The notes under the pieces were generated by a model, which was given only the letters and a program-made list of their open reading frames with translations, was not told the DNA's origin and made no database searches. A stretch of DNA of 64,000 nucleotides from DASZHJ01 sp035581425 (lineage in GTDB: Bacteria; Pseudomonadota; Alphaproteobacteria; ATCC43930; CGMCC-115725), in NCBI GenBank assembly GCA_035581425.1, contig DATJVP010000159.1, forward strand, positions 19,460 through 83,459. Direction: 5' to 3'. How positions within the stretch are numbered: position 1 is the stretch's first letter; each line of letters starts with the position of its first letter. Made by a program: the position numbers and the translations under genes. Positions 35,786 through 44,766 of the stretch are shown here, piece after piece.

Positions 35786-36895
35786 ATGGTGACGAGACCA
35801 CCTATCTCGACTCACAGCGGGGGCCCAGACTCGATCAGGGTTCGCGGGATCCGCAAAACCTACGCAGACGTTGTCGCTCTGGATACGATCGACCTCGACA
35901 TCAAGGTCGGGGAATTCCTTACAATCCTTGGGCCCTCCGGATCCGGCAAATCGACTTTTCTGATGATCCTTGCCGGTTTCGTTCGGCCAGACCAGGGCAG
36001 CATCCTCGTCTCGGGCCGAGAATTCGCGACGCTGCCTCCGCACCGTCGCGACGTCGGGCTTGTGTTCCAGAATTATGCTCTGTTCCCGCATATGAACGTG
36101 GCGGAAAATGTCCGGTTTCCGCTGCGCTACCGCGACCTACCCCGCGCCGAAATTCCCAATCGTGTGCGCCGCGCTCTCGAGCTCGTGCGCCTCGAGGACT
36201 TCGAAGAGCGCCGGATCGATCAGTTGTCAGGCGGCCAGAAACAGCGCGTCGCATTGGCACGCGCCATCGTGTTCGACCCGACAATGCTGCTGATGGATGA
36301 GCCGCTCTCGGCACTCGATAAAAAACTTCGGGAACAGATGCAGGTGGAATTGAAGCATTTGCACAGGAGAATTGGCACGACGACCATTTACGTTACGCAC
36401 GATCAGCGGGAGGCGCTCACGATGTCGGACCGCATCGTCGTGATGAATGAAGGAAGAATCGTGCAGATCGGAAACCCGATCGATGTCTACGAGCGGCCCA
36501 ACAGCATGTTCGTCGCCGACTTTTTAGGCGATTCCCAATTCGTTCCAGTTCAGGCAATGGGCGCGGATCACGTGAGCCTGGGCGACACCCGATTGCAATT
36601 GGGGCGACCCGTTCCATCCACGTCGGCGAAACTGTACTTGCTGTTACGTCCTGAAAAGCTTGAGGTCCTCTCATCGCCGGGCGCCGAGCCAGAACTCAAT
36701 CGGCTCAGTTGTTGCCTCAGAGAAATTCTATATCAAGGCGAGCAGGTGATGCTGGCCGTCGAGCTGGATACGGGCCAGACGATCACGGTTCGCCGCGGCA
36801 CAGGCGAAGCAATGATGCGCAAGCTGCCGAATGTCGGCGAGCGGCTGACGATCGGACTCCATCCGAAGGATACGCTCGTCATTCCCGGCGCGTGA
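35786..36895 (+). CDS. ABC transporter ATP-binding protein (PotA type)
   Basis: 369 residues: Walker A 'GPSGSGKST' (49-57), Q-loop 'VFQNYALFPHMNVAENV', signature 'LSGGQKQRVALARA', Walker B 'LLMDEPLSALD' and H-loop 'YVTHDQREA', followed by a C-terminal TOBE-type regulatory domain ('LYLLLRPEKLEVL', 'REILYQGEQVMLAVELDTG'). It powers import by the two permeases encoded downstream; family members move polyamines, opines or other small organic cations. First gene of a five-gene same-strand cluster (ATPase, binding protein, two permeases, hydrolase). Base composition looks less GC-rich than the surrounding genes. Confidence 0.93.
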   Translation: MVTRPPISTHSGGPDSIRVRGIRKTYADVVALDTIDLDIKVGEFLTILGPSGSGKSTFLMILAGFVRPDQGSILVSGREFATLPPHRRDVGLVFQNYALFPHMNVAENVRFPLRYRDLPRAEIPNRVRRALELVRLEDFEERRIDQLSGGQKQRVALARAIVFDPTMLLMDEPLSALDKKLREQMQVELKHLHRRIGTTTIYVTHDQREALTMSDRIVVMNEGRIVQIGNPIDVYERPNSMFVADFLGDSQFVPVQAMGADHVSLGDTRLQLGRPVPSTSAKLYLLLRPEKLEVLSSPGAEPELNRLSCCLREILYQGEQVMLAVELDTGQTITVRRGTGEAMMRKLPNVGERLTIGLHPKDTLVIPGA

Positions 36896-37009
36896 CAGAG
36901 CGTGCGCCGTAGTTGCGATCGGGTTTTCGCGGCGTTAGTGTATCCGGGTATTCCTACGGAGATCATGCCCGACACAACAATGCGGGTGAATACATCCAAG
37001 GAGGCTCGC

Positions 37010-38035
37010 GTGCGACCTGCCGCTTTCCTCGCTGCTGCTGTTTCCCTCACGATAGCAACCAGCGCTGTCGCTGCCGAAAAGCTCAGCTATGTCACCTCGG
37101 GGGGTGTCTATCTCGAAAATATCAAGAAGGCCTTCCTGGAGCCGATTGGCAAGAAGCTCGACATCGAATGGACCATTGAGACCGCGGACAATGATACGCA
37201 AGTCAGAGTGCAGGTCGCGTCGGGCAACGTCACCTACGACATCGTGGAGTTTGGCGCCTCGCAATGCGCGCTCGGTGCGTCGCAGGGGCTCTATGAGAAG
37301 CTCGACTACTCCATCATCAACAACACGGATCTCGCGCCCGGATCATTCAGCGACTATTACGTCGGCAGCACCGTCTTCTCGATCGTGATCGCGTGGAACA
37401 CCAAGACGGCCGGAGCAAATCCGCCGCAATCATGGGCTGATTTCTGGAACACCGAGAAGTTCCCGGGCACGCGATCCCTGAGGAAGACCGCGCGCGGCAT
37501 GCTCGAGGCTGCCCTCATGGCCGACGGCGTCCCACCCGAGAAGGTCTATCCAATCGATTTGGATCGAGCCATCGCGAGCCTTCGCAAGATCAAGCCGAAG
37601 ATCAAGGCATGGTGGCTGTCAGGCGCGGAGTCGCAGCAATTCGTGAAGGAAGGCGGGATCGACATGATCGGTGCCTTCAACGCCCGGATGGATTCCGTGG
37701 CGAGCGATGGAGCGCCCATCACTTACACGTTCAATCAGGGCATTCTCGATTTTGGCTGCTGGGCGATAGTCAAGGGATCCAAGAAGGGGGATCTCTCGAT
37801 GAGGGTTCTCGCAGAGTTCGTGAAGGCGGAATATCAGGCCGAAATGTCTCGCCTTTCGAACTATGGCGCCGCCAATACCAAGATTCTCGATACCGGCAAA
37901 ATCTCGCCGGAGCTCGCCAAGCGGCTACCGACCGCGCCGGATAATCTGAAGCGACAGATTTTTGCCAACCCTGAATGGTGGGTTCAGAACGGCGCCAAGG
38001 CCATCGAGCGCTTCGATCAATTCATGGCCGAATAG
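37010..38035 (+). CDS. extracellular substrate-binding protein of a PotABCD-type importer
   Basis: I place the start at GTG 37010, because a strong AAGGAGG lies 5 bases upstream and translation then begins directly with a Sec signal peptide ('RPAAFLAAAVSLTIATSAVAAEK'). Earlier in-frame ATGs (36965, 36980) would bury that signal. The 341-residue product has the spermidine/putrescine-binding (type II) fold: 'LSYVTSGGVYLENIKKAFLEPI', 'VTYDIVEFGASQCALGASQGLYEKLDYSII', 'IVIAWNTKTAGANPPQSWADFWNTEKFPGTRSLRKTARGMLEAAL' and 'WWLSGAESQQFVKEGG'. It delivers substrate to the downstream permeases. It is paralogous to the binding protein at 55807-56910. Confidence 0.9.
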   Translation: MRPAAFLAAAVSLTIATSAVAAEKLSYVTSGGVYLENIKKAFLEPIGKKLDIEWTIETADNDTQVRVQVASGNVTYDIVEFGASQCALGASQGLYEKLDYSIINNTDLAPGSFSDYYVGSTVFSIVIAWNTKTAGANPPQSWADFWNTEKFPGTRSLRKTARGMLEAALMADGVPPEKVYPIDLDRAIASLRKIKPKIKAWWLSGAESQQFVKEGGIDMIGAFNARMDSVASDGAPITYTFNQGILDFGCWAIVKGSKKGDLSMRVLAEFVKAEYQAEMSRLSNYGAANTKILDTGKISPELAKRLPTAPDNLKRQIFANPEWWVQNGAKAIERFDQFMAE

Positions 38036-38049
38036 ACCGATCTGCCTTC

Positions 38050-38964
38050 ATGTCCGACGAGGCGTCATCCGCGGGCGCGATCGAGGGCGCGGATAACGTC
38101 AATGTGCGGCCGCTTGCGCTAGTCGCGCGTCGCGAGCGCCTTCTCATGATCGGGCTTTTTTCGCCAGCATTCCTTCTGATGGCGACGTTCGTAGTCCTTC
38201 CGATAGCGTGGCTGTTCTACCTTTCTTTCGTGGACAACGCGCAATTCAGCACGGTCCACTACAGCCGCATGATCGAATACTCCTCCTATTACAAAATCCT
38301 CCTCACGACGCTTCGGATCAGCATCATCGTTACCGTCATTTGCGCGATCGCCGGCTATCCTGTTGCCTATCTGCTCGCCCAACTCGCGCCGCCTTGGTCG
38401 ATAATTTGCCTCAGCCTCGTGGTCATTCCGTTTTGGACCTCCTTGCTGGTTCGCACCTACGCATGGCTGGTGCTTTTGAGCTCGAATGGCCCGATCAACT
38501 CGTTCGTTGAGTGGCTCTCCATCACCGATAAGCCGCTCGAATTGGTTTTCAACGAGACCGGGACCGTCATCGGGATGGTGCATGTGATGCTGCCCTTCTT
38601 CATTCTACCCCTCTATTCGGTCATAAAATCCTTCGATTGGTCACTGATCCAGGCTGCCTCGAGCCTCGGAGCGCCGCCGATCTCCGCATTCGCCCGGGTA
38701 TTCCTGCCGCTCTCTTTGCCGGGCCTCGTGGCCGGCGCGGTGCTTGTCTTTGTTCAGAGCCTTGGATTTTTCGTGACACCCGCCGTGCTCGGCGGCGGAA
38801 ACGTGACGATGGTTTCAATGAAGATCGCCAGCAATGTTCAGAACTACTTCGAGTGGGGAGCCTCTAGCGCGTTCGGCGTCGTCCTCCTGATATCCGCATT
38901 CGGAGTTCTCGCCATTGCCGCAAGGATGCTCGGATTGGAGCGAACATTCGGAATGACGAGATGA
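38050..38964 (+). CDS. ABC transporter permease (PotB type)
   Basis: 304 residues from ATG 38050 with about six membrane segments, the first at 'LLMIGLFSPAFLLMATFVVLPIAWLFYLSF'. The cytoplasmic EAA-like loop that contacts the ATPase reads 'AASSLGAPPISAFARVFLPLSLPGLVAG'. A typical PotB motif 'IPFWTSLLVRTYAWLVLL' is present. The stop overlaps the start of the next permease gene (ATGA), so the two are coupled and pair as a heterodimer. Confidence 0.92.
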   Translation: MSDEASSAGAIEGADNVNVRPLALVARRERLLMIGLFSPAFLLMATFVVLPIAWLFYLSFVDNAQFSTVHYSRMIEYSSYYKILLTTLRISIIVTVICAIAGYPVAYLLAQLAPPWSIICLSLVVIPFWTSLLVRTYAWLVLLSSNGPINSFVEWLSITDKPLELVFNETGTVIGMVHVMLPFFILPLYSVIKSFDWSLIQAASSLGAPPISAFARVFLPLSLPGLVAGAVLVFVQSLGFFVTPAVLGGGNVTMVSMKIASNVQNYFEWGASSAFGVVLLISAFGVLAIAARMLGLERTFGMTR

Positions 38965-39755
38965 GCACCGCTCATTCAACGGGTTTACCCCGTCGTCATT
39001 GGCTGTATTCGATCGTCGGCACCGTCCTGCTTTTCCTCGTTTTGCCCGTGTGCATCGTCATTCCCGAATCATTCTCGGACTCGAAATATTTATCGTTCCC
39101 GCCTCCGGGCTTTTCACTGAAGTGGTATTCAGCCTTCCTGAGTTCCGATGACTGGCTCTCTTCCGCGCGCGCCTCGCTGGTGGCCGCGACTTTGACTATG
39201 CTCTTTGCGACCCCGGTCGGCGTCGCAAGCGCCTATGCCATTAGCAACCTCGGACCAAGATTCCAGCGCATCTCGATGGCTTTCATACTGCTTCCGGTGA
39301 TTGTGCCGAGCATGTTGATCGCTATCGGCATCTTTTATGTCTACATTCGCCTGAGCCTCGTGAACACGATGCTCGGCATTGTGATCGCGCATAGCATCCT
39401 CGCGATTCCGTTCGTGATCGTCACTCTCTTGTCCGCGCTGCGGTCCTTCGACCTTCGGCAAGAACTGGTGGCGCGCAGCCTCGGCGCGCCGCGCTTTGCC
39501 GCGTTTTGGCGGGTGACACTGCCTCAGATCCGTCCAGCCGTGATCTCCGCCGCCCTATTCGCATTTATCATCTCGCTCGACGAGGTGATCGTCAGCTTGT
39601 TCGTCGCCGGCGGAAACAACATGGTGCTGACACGCCGGATGTTCGTCGCATTGCGCGATGCGCTCGATCCAACGATCGCCGCGATCTCGACGTTCTTCGT
39701 CGTTGTTTCGCTGGCCGTACTTGGAACGGTCGCACTCCTCAGCAGGAAGCGCTGA
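38961..39755 (+). CDS. ABC transporter permease (PotC type)
   Basis: 264 residues with about six membrane helices. PotC-like features: 'PESFSDSKYLSFPPPGFSLKWYSAFL', the EAA loop 'ARSLGAPRFAAFWRVTLPQIRPAVISAALFAFIISLDEVIVSLFVAGG', and the 'TLTRRMFVALRDALDPTIAAIST'-type ending. It overlaps the previous permease by 4 bases and precedes the creatinase-like gene by 46 bases. Confidence 0.92.
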   Translation: MSTAHSTGLPRRHWLYSIVGTVLLFLVLPVCIVIPESFSDSKYLSFPPPGFSLKWYSAFLSSDDWLSSARASLVAATLTMLFATPVGVASAYAISNLGPRFQRISMAFILLPVIVPSMLIAIGIFYVYIRLSLVNTMLGIVIAHSILAIPFVIVTLLSALRSFDLRQELVARSLGAPRFAAFWRVTLPQIRPAVISAALFAFIISLDEVIVSLFVAGGNNMVLTRRMFVALRDALDPTIAAISTFFVVVSLAVLGTVALLSRKR

Positions 39756-39801
39756 ATGCTTGTCTCTTCGGTGAGGTAACAGAGGGAACGGAGCTACTGC
39801 C

Positions 39802-41052
39802 ATGGCTGCACCCAAATCCAACCTCGGGATGATGCCCGGAGCGCACAGCGTCCCAATCGAGCCGGACCTGCTGGCTTTCTCGCCTTCGGAATATCGCGAT
39901 CGCTTGAACCGGCTGCGAGCACTGATGTCGCAGCAGAAGATCGATCTTCTTTATCTCACGTCGCCCGAAGCGGTCTGCTGGGCGCATGGCTTCTTTGCAA
40001 GCTGGTACAAGGGTCATGGGCCGATGCGATATCCCAATCTCTATGGGACGGCGGTCCACGTCGATAGCGACGAATTCATCCACTTCGACGCGCCGAATGA
40101 AGTGGCGGTACTGGCGCGGCGGTCCGTCTCTCGCGACAATCGGTATTTCCCGTCGCGGGAAGCGGGACCCAACCTTCAATTCATCATCAGCACCTTGCGC
40201 GAGAAGGGTTGGTTGTCGGGAACCATCGGCCTCGAGTTCTGGAGTTATCTGCCAAACCGCGCCGTCAGTACGATGTTCGAAGGCGCGTTACTTGCGGAAG
40301 GTTGTCGCGTCGTCGATGCCAGCGCGATCGTTCGCCGCGTGAGGCGGGTGAAATCCCTCAAAGAGATCTCCTACATTGAGGAGGCGGTTCGGCTGGCCGA
40401 CATCGGTCATAAAGAGATACAAGCCAAGCTCCGGCCGGGTATCACGGAGCTCGAGCTCTTCGGCGAAGTTACGCGAGCCATGATGACGGCGGGGAGCGAA
40501 TTTCCGGCGCTGATCCCAATATTCAACGTCGTTCCAGTCCATGACGGCCGCTCTGAAATAACCGGACATACTATGGCCGGCCGGACGGTGATCAAGACCG
40601 GCGACATGCTCAAGGCGGATTTGTGCGGCGTTTACAATCGCTACCACGGCAACGTGATGCGGGGCTATTTCGTCGGGGATCCGCCGAAGCAGATGGTCGA
40701 GCAGCATCGTCGAGCGGCTGGCGCTTTCGAGGCCATGCGCACGGTAAAAAGCGGGATGACCGTTCGCGAGGTTAACGCGATCCTGAAAGCATATTTGGAG
40801 AGCGCGGGGCTCTGGGACGAGCCCGGCTGGGCACTCGGCTACGAGCTCGGGATCAGCATGCCACCGGATTGGGTTGGTGAGTTTTATTTCAACGCACGCG
40901 ATGACAAGTACCTCGATCGCGTATTCGAAGAGAACATGGTCACAAACTTCGAGAGCCTCTTTGGAACGTGGCTTGTCGATACCTGCGTCTATCAAAAGTC
41001 GGGGACCCGATTCATGTCCAAGCTGCCCTTGGATATTTTTGGGGTCGGCTAG
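39802..41052 (+). CDS. creatinase/M24-family hydrolase lacking the canonical metal ligands
   Basis: 416 residues with the two-domain 'pita-bread' layout: an N-terminal creatinase-N domain ('EYRDRLNRLRALMSQQKIDLLYLTSPEAVCWAHGF') and a C-terminal M24 domain from about residue 185 ('RRVKSLKEISYIEEAVRLADIGHKEI'). At the five usual metal-ligand positions only two look retained: 'ADLCGVYNRYHGNVMRG' keeps the first Asp but has Asn for the second, 'GYELGI' has Tyr where GHGIG has His, 'NFESLF' keeps Glu, and the last Glu is not evident. This argues for a metal-independent hydrolase such as creatinase or ectoine hydrolase rather than a true Xaa-Pro aminopeptidase. It probably hydrolyses the imported substrate. 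GGAG lies 8 bases before the ATG. Confidence 0.8.
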   Translation: MAAPKSNLGMMPGAHSVPIEPDLLAFSPSEYRDRLNRLRALMSQQKIDLLYLTSPEAVCWAHGFFASWYKGHGPMRYPNLYGTAVHVDSDEFIHFDAPNEVAVLARRSVSRDNRYFPSREAGPNLQFIISTLREKGWLSGTIGLEFWSYLPNRAVSTMFEGALLAEGCRVVDASAIVRRVRRVKSLKEISYIEEAVRLADIGHKEIQAKLRPGITELELFGEVTRAMMTAGSEFPALIPIFNVVPVHDGRSEITGHTMAGRTVIKTGDMLKADLCGVYNRYHGNVMRGYFVGDPPKQMVEQHRRAAGAFEAMRTVKSGMTVREVNAILKAYLESAGLWDEPGWALGYELGISMPPDWVGEFYFNARDDKYLDRVFEENMVTNFESLFGTWLVDTCVYQKSGTRFMSKLPLDIFGVG

Positions 41053-41303
41053 TCGCGCGGCTGGCTCTCGATCCTGCCTGACACCGCCGGCCCGTGCGCA
41101 CGCTCCCGGAGAATCGAGTTCGGCGGGTGACCGCGGGCTCGAGGCTAGGACCCCAGCATCGGCGCGTCGCGAACGCGCTAATCCGCCGCGATTCCGCCGG
41201 CGCGGAGGAAGCAATACGAGCGCATTTGCGCCATGTGCGCGCGAAGATGCTCGGATGCTGATCGTAGTGAGGCATCGGGCGGGCCTGGGGCGCGGCGCCC
41301 CCG

Positions 41304-41687
41304 TCAGAGCGACGGCAGGGCCGCCCGGAGGAGAAACAGGAACAGGCAGAGCCCTAGCAGGGAAAGCAGGGTCGCGAGCACGAGATCGAACAGGGCGCCG
41401 CTGCTGGGCACGACGTCATCGCGGTCGATCGCCCGCGCGATCCGGAAGAATCGCACCGTGGCGATGACGATCATGGCAACGCCGAAGAGGATGAGCGCCA
41501 GCGCAGCCTCGGTGGCGTAGCCCTGCCCCCGGAACATGACGCGCGGGGTCGGCCTATCCGCCATCGCTGTCAGAAAGAGATCGAACCGCTCGATCAGGAA
41601 TCCGAAGGCCATCACCGCAATCGCGGTGCGCACCCAGGCGAGGAACGTACGCTCGTTCGCGGCATGGTCGGAGTAGTGCTTTATCAT
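41304..41687 (-). CDS. DUF202 / YidH-family small membrane protein
   Basis: 127 residues with three predicted membrane helices. The N-terminal family signature '[36 protein letters not shown]' is clear, followed by a second helix ('[23 protein letters not shown]') and a third at the C-terminus. The function of the family is not known in bacteria. It lies downstream of the two alpha/beta hydrolase genes on the same strand. The 251 bp between it and the creatinase-like gene holds nothing I can identify. Confidence 0.85.
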   Translation of the reverse strand: MIKHYSDHAANERTFLAWVRTAIAVMAFGFLIERFDLFLTAMADRPTPRVMFRGQGYATEAALALILFGVAMIVIATVRFFRIARAIDRDDVVPSSGALFDLVLATLLSLLGLCLFLFLLRAALPSL

Positions 41688-41739
41688 CCGCGCTTGCCGT
41701 CCAGGATCGAAACTCCCTGATGCTTGTCTTCGAGCGAGG

Positions 41740-42504
41740 TCAAGCCTGTCCCGCTGCCTCCAGGATCAGGCCCGCGATCGCGTCCGGCTGCGAAATCAGC
41801 GAGACATGGCTCGCCTTCACTTCGATCGTCCGCGCGCCCATGCGTTTGGCCATAAATCGCTCGAGATCCGGATCGATCGTGCGATCTTCCGTCGAAACGG
41901 CGTACCAGCTTGGCTTCGTCCGCCATGCCGCCTGCGTCGTCCTGTCTGCGAGCAACGCCCGCTTGAATGGTGCCTGGACAGCGAAGAGGACGCGCGCCTT
42001 CTGGCTCGGCAGGTCGCCGGCGAAATCGCGAAGGAATGCCTCCTCGCTCAGCCGCCCCCAATCGCCGGACCAGACGATGCCGGCAGAGGCCGGAGGCGTC
42101 GGATATTTCCGCGCGAGCGCGGCGTAATCCTCGCCCGCATCGGGCGCGCGCGCGGCGACGTAGACCAGAGCGGCGACCTTGGGATCGACGCCGGCCTCGG
42201 TGAGGATCATGCCGCCGAAGGAGTGCGCGACCAGCACCGTCGGCCCCTGTTGCCACGACAGGACCTGCCGCGTCGCTTCGACCGCCGCCTTCAGGGATGT
42301 GAGCGGGTTCTGCACCGCGGTTGCCTGCATTCCCTTTGCCTGCAATCGCGCGATGACCTCGGACCAGGACGATCCGTCGGCGAACAATCCGTGGATGAGA
42401 ACGGCATTCTTAGCCTTCGGCATCGGCTGCGCATGAGCGGCGCTCCCCACGAGCGTGCCCACGGCAGCCGCAACCGATGTCGTCACGAAGGTACGCCGAT
42501 CCAC
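41740..42504 (-). CDS. exported alpha/beta hydrolase
   Basis: 254 residues starting at GTG 42504 (GGGGGA 7 bases upstream). The N-terminus '[26 protein letters not shown]' looks like a twin-arginine-type signal. The nucleophile elbow 'VAHSFGG' gives S95, and the C-terminal '[17 protein letters not shown]' supplies the catalytic His. The family includes small-ester or salicylate-ester-type hydrolases with a reduced lid ('[15 protein letters not shown]'). The substrate is unknown. It follows the haloperoxidase-like gene by 18 bases on the minus strand. Confidence 0.85.
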   Translation of the reverse strand: MDRRTFVTTSVAAAVGTLVGSAAHAQPMPKAKNAVLIHGLFADGSSWSEVIARLQAKGMQATAVQNPLTSLKAAVEATRQVLSWQQGPTVLVAHSFGGMILTEAGVDPKVAALVYVAARAPDAGEDYAALARKYPTPPASAGIVWSGDWGRLSEEAFLRDFAGDLPSQKARVLFAVQAPFKRALLADRTTQAAWRTKPSWYAVSTEDRTIDPDLERFMAKRMGARTIEVKASHVSLISQPDAIAGLILEAAGQA

Positions 42505-42522
42505 GGGCGTTCCCCCGTCGCG

Positions 42523-43344
42523 TCAATCCTTCAGGAAAGCCAAGAGATCGGCGTTGATCGTCTCGGCATGCGTCGTTGGCATGCCGTGAGGGAAGCCCTT
42601 GTAGGTCTTCATTGTGGCCTTCTTCAGGAGCTTCGCCGAAAGCGGGCCCGCGGCTATGTAGGGAACGATCTGGTCGTCCTCGCTGTGCATCACCAGCATA
42701 GGCACGTTGATCTTCTTGAGGTCCTCGGTGAAGTCGGTCTGCGAGAAGGCGACGATGCCGTCGTAATGCGCCTTGGCGCCGCCCATCATGCCTTGCCGCC
42801 ACCAGTTCTGAATGGTCGCCTCCGAGGGCTTGCCGGTCTTGTTGTAGTTGTAGAAGGGCCCGGCGGCGATCTCGCGATAGAATTGGGAGCGGTTCGCCGC
42901 GAGCGCCGCCTGAAGATCGTCGAAGGCCTTCTTCGGCAGGCCGTTCGGATTCGCGGGCGTCTGCAGCATCAGTGGCGGCACCGCGCTGATGATAGCCCCC
43001 TTGGCGACGCGGCTCTCGCCGTGGCGCGCGATAAAGCGGACGACCTCGCCGCCGCCGGTCGAATGGCCGACGTGAATGGCGTTCTTCAGGTCGAGATGCG
43101 CGACCACCGCCGCGAGATCGTCGGCATAGTGGTCCATGTCGTGTCCGTCGGCGACCTGGCTCGAGCGGCCGTGCCCCCTGCGGTCATGGGCGATGACGCG
43201 GTAGCCGCGATTTAGGAAGAACAGCATCTGCGTGTCCCAATCGTCGGCCGAGAGCGGCCAGCCATGGCTGAACACGATGGGCTGCCCCTTGCCCCAGTCC
43301 TTGTAGTAGATCTCGACGTTGTCCTTCGTCTTTACGTAGCTCAT
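42523..43344 (-). CDS. alpha/beta hydrolase, cofactor-free haloperoxidase/arylesterase type
   Basis: 273 residues; GGAGG lies 5 bases before ATG 43344. It matches the non-haem chloroperoxidase group: '[30 protein letters not shown]', '[14 protein letters not shown]', the elbow '[18 protein letters not shown]' (S95), '[10 protein letters not shown]' (Asp) and '[10 protein letters not shown]' (His). Members are esterases that can also make peracids. No signal peptide. Together with the exported hydrolase and the nitrile-hydratase-like genes upstream it could be one transcript on the minus strand. Confidence 0.88.
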   Translation of the reverse strand: MSYVKTKDNVEIYYKDWGKGQPIVFSHGWPLSADDWDTQMLFFLNRGYRVIAHDRRGHGRSSQVADGHDMDHYADDLAAVVAHLDLKNAIHVGHSTGGGEVVRFIARHGESRVAKGAIISAVPPLMLQTPANPNGLPKKAFDDLQAALAANRSQFYREIAAGPFYNYNKTGKPSEATIQNWWRQGMMGGAKAHYDGIVAFSQTDFTEDLKKINVPMLVMHSEDDQIVPYIAAGPLSAKLLKKATMKTYKGFPHGMPTTHAETINADLLAFLKD

Positions 43345-43391
43345 CCTGCCCTCCGTTCGAGTTGTTCACATTGAGACAGTCGGACGCCGAT

Positions 43392-43763
43392 CTAAGAGCG
43401 AGTGGAGGCGGATCCGGCAGGGGCGCTTTTTGCGAGCTCGCTCGCCCATCGAGCTTCCACCTCTTCCATTTTCCGCGCCAATTCCTCCGGGGCCAGGATC
43501 CGCTTCTGGAAGAGGATATTGGCGAATGCCGCGATCCACCGCTCGTAATAGGTGAGCTTGCCGACCATTTCAGCGCCGAGACTCTCGACGCCTCGGCGTT
43601 TTTCCTCCGTGCTGACGATCTTGTGCATGTCGAGGATGTTGGCGAGCGCGTGGCAGCGTTTTTCCCACGGCAGATACTCGTGCTCGACGCGCTCGACTTT
43701 CCCGGCCTCGAGCCCGCCCATTTCGGTCGGGAGACGCCTCAAGAGATTGGCGGTCTCGGTCAT
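43392..43763 (-). CDS. nitrile hydratase/thiocyanate hydrolase beta-N-type subunit (or activator homologue)
   Basis: 123 residues with the helical region found at the N-terminal half of nitrile hydratase beta: 'EHEYLPWEKRCHALANILDMHKIVSTEEKRRGVESL', then 'KLTYYERWIAAFANILFQKRILAPEELARKMEEVEARWASE'. The 'YYERW..A...IL..+.IL.P.EL' run is diagnostic. Its ATG overlaps the stop of the metal-subunit gene (ATGA). Nitrile hydratase activators share this fold, so a metallochaperone role is an alternative. In three-subunit relatives (thiocyanate hydrolase, toyocamycin nitrile hydratase) this half is a separate structural subunit, which fits the neighbouring genes. Confidence 0.78.
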   Translation of the reverse strand: MTETANLLRRLPTEMGGLEAGKVERVEHEYLPWEKRCHALANILDMHKIVSTEEKRRGVESLGAEMVGKLTYYERWIAAFANILFQKRILAPEELARKMEEVEARWASELAKSAPAGSASTRS

Positions 43764-44416
43764 GTGCGCCTCCCCCGCTTTTTCGGCGGACTGATCCGCG
43801 CGACGCCGATCATCACGTCGCGCGTCACGAGAGCGGCAAGCTCATCCTCGCTGAAGTCCTCGGTGTTCGGGGGACGCTGCGGCAGGACCAAATAGCGAAG
43901 CATCGCCGTCGAATCGCTGACGCGGATCTCGAGGTCGTCGGGGATGACGGTGCCCATCTCCGCAAGCACCGCGCGCGGCTCCGTCACCGCGCGGGCGCGA
44001 TAGGGCTTTTGCTTATACCAGTCCGGGGGCAGGCCCAGGATCTCGCGCGGATAGCAGGAGCAGAGCGTGCAGACCAGGAGGTTGTGGACCTCGTCCGTAT
44101 TCTCGAGGACAACGAGCTGTGTATCCTCGAAGAAGCTGATGCCGAATTCCTCGCAGGCGGCGCGGCCATTTGCGAGGAGCCGCGCCTTGAACTCCGGATC
44201 GACCCAGGCGCGCGCGACGAGCCGCGCGCCCAATGCGGGGTTTCGGGAATCCATGACCTCGAGCATGCGCCGGATTTCGTCCGCTCCGATGACGTGCTTC
44301 TCGACCAGAAGCTCGCGCACCGCGGTTTCCATGATCTCGTAGTAGCCGGGCATGCCGCCGGCATCGGCGATGGGCGCGTGATCGCTATGGGAGTGCTCGT
44401 GCTGCCGCTCGCTCAT
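43760..44416 (-). CDS. nitrile hydratase alpha / thiocyanate hydrolase gamma-type metal subunit
   Basis: 218 residues from ATG 44416, overlapping the previous gene's stop by 4 bases. The metal-binding claw is 'VCTLCSCYPR' (C116, C119, S120, C121); the Thr after the first Cys is the cobalt-type signature. Flanking sequence is family-typical: 'ALGARLVARAWVDPEFKARLLANGRAACEEFGI', 'VVLENTDEVHNLLVCT', 'GLPPDWYKQKPYRARAVTEPRAVLAEMG', and 'RVSDSTAMLRYLVLPQRP'. The two outer cysteines would be oxidised after translation. The N-terminus is His-rich ('MSERQHEHSHSDH'), which may bind metal. The reaction is hydration of a nitrile or hydrolysis of thiocyanate; I cannot tell which from sequence. Confidence 0.9.
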   Translation of the reverse strand: MSERQHEHSHSDHAPIADAGGMPGYYEIMETAVRELLVEKHVIGADEIRRMLEVMDSRNPALGARLVARAWVDPEFKARLLANGRAACEEFGISFFEDTQLVVLENTDEVHNLLVCTLCSCYPREILGLPPDWYKQKPYRARAVTEPRAVLAEMGTVIPDDLEIRVSDSTAMLRYLVLPQRPPNTEDFSEDELAALVTRDVMIGVARISPPKKRGRRT

Positions 44417-44766
44417 GGGCGGATCCTTTCCAGCCAGGTCTCGAACACCTCGATGCGGAGCCCGTCTTTCGCCGAGCCCCTGTAGTTCGCCCACAGCTCG
44501 GACATCGGGAAGGCGATCCGATAGTAGTGGCGCTTCTCACCGGCGTTTCGGCCGAAACCTTCGTCCTCGTTGTTGATCGCCGGCGGCCGGATCACCGCCT
44601 CGATGCGCCCGCATTTGCCGCGGATGTAGGTGGGTACGCGGTAATGTCCGATCGGCGAGCGCGTCGCGATCCGGACGGTCTCACCCTCCTGGAACTGGGG
44701 CTCCTCGCCCAGCGCCTTTACGATCTCGGGCGGCGAGCCCGCCTGTTTGCCCGTTCGCTCCGCCAT
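44413..44766 (-). CDS. nitrile hydratase beta-C-type / thiocyanate hydrolase subunit (SH3-like domain)
   Basis: 117 residues from ATG 44766 (AGGGG upstream). It matches the C-terminal half of nitrile hydratase beta: 'FQEGETVRIATRSPIGHYRVPTYIRGKCGRIEAVI', then 'HYYRIAFPMSELWANYRGSAKDGLRIEVFETWLERI', an SH3-like barrel with the 'ELW...d.....E.WLE' ending. In classic nitrile hydratase this is fused to the N-terminal helical part; here that part is encoded separately at 43392-43763, with the metal subunit gene in between. First gene of a coupled three-gene set, each overlapping by ATGA. Confidence 0.88.
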   Translation of the reverse strand: MAERTGKQAGSPPEIVKALGEEPQFQEGETVRIATRSPIGHYRVPTYIRGKCGRIEAVIRPPAINNEDEGFGRNAGEKRHYYRIAFPMSELWANYRGSAKDGLRIEVFETWLERIRP

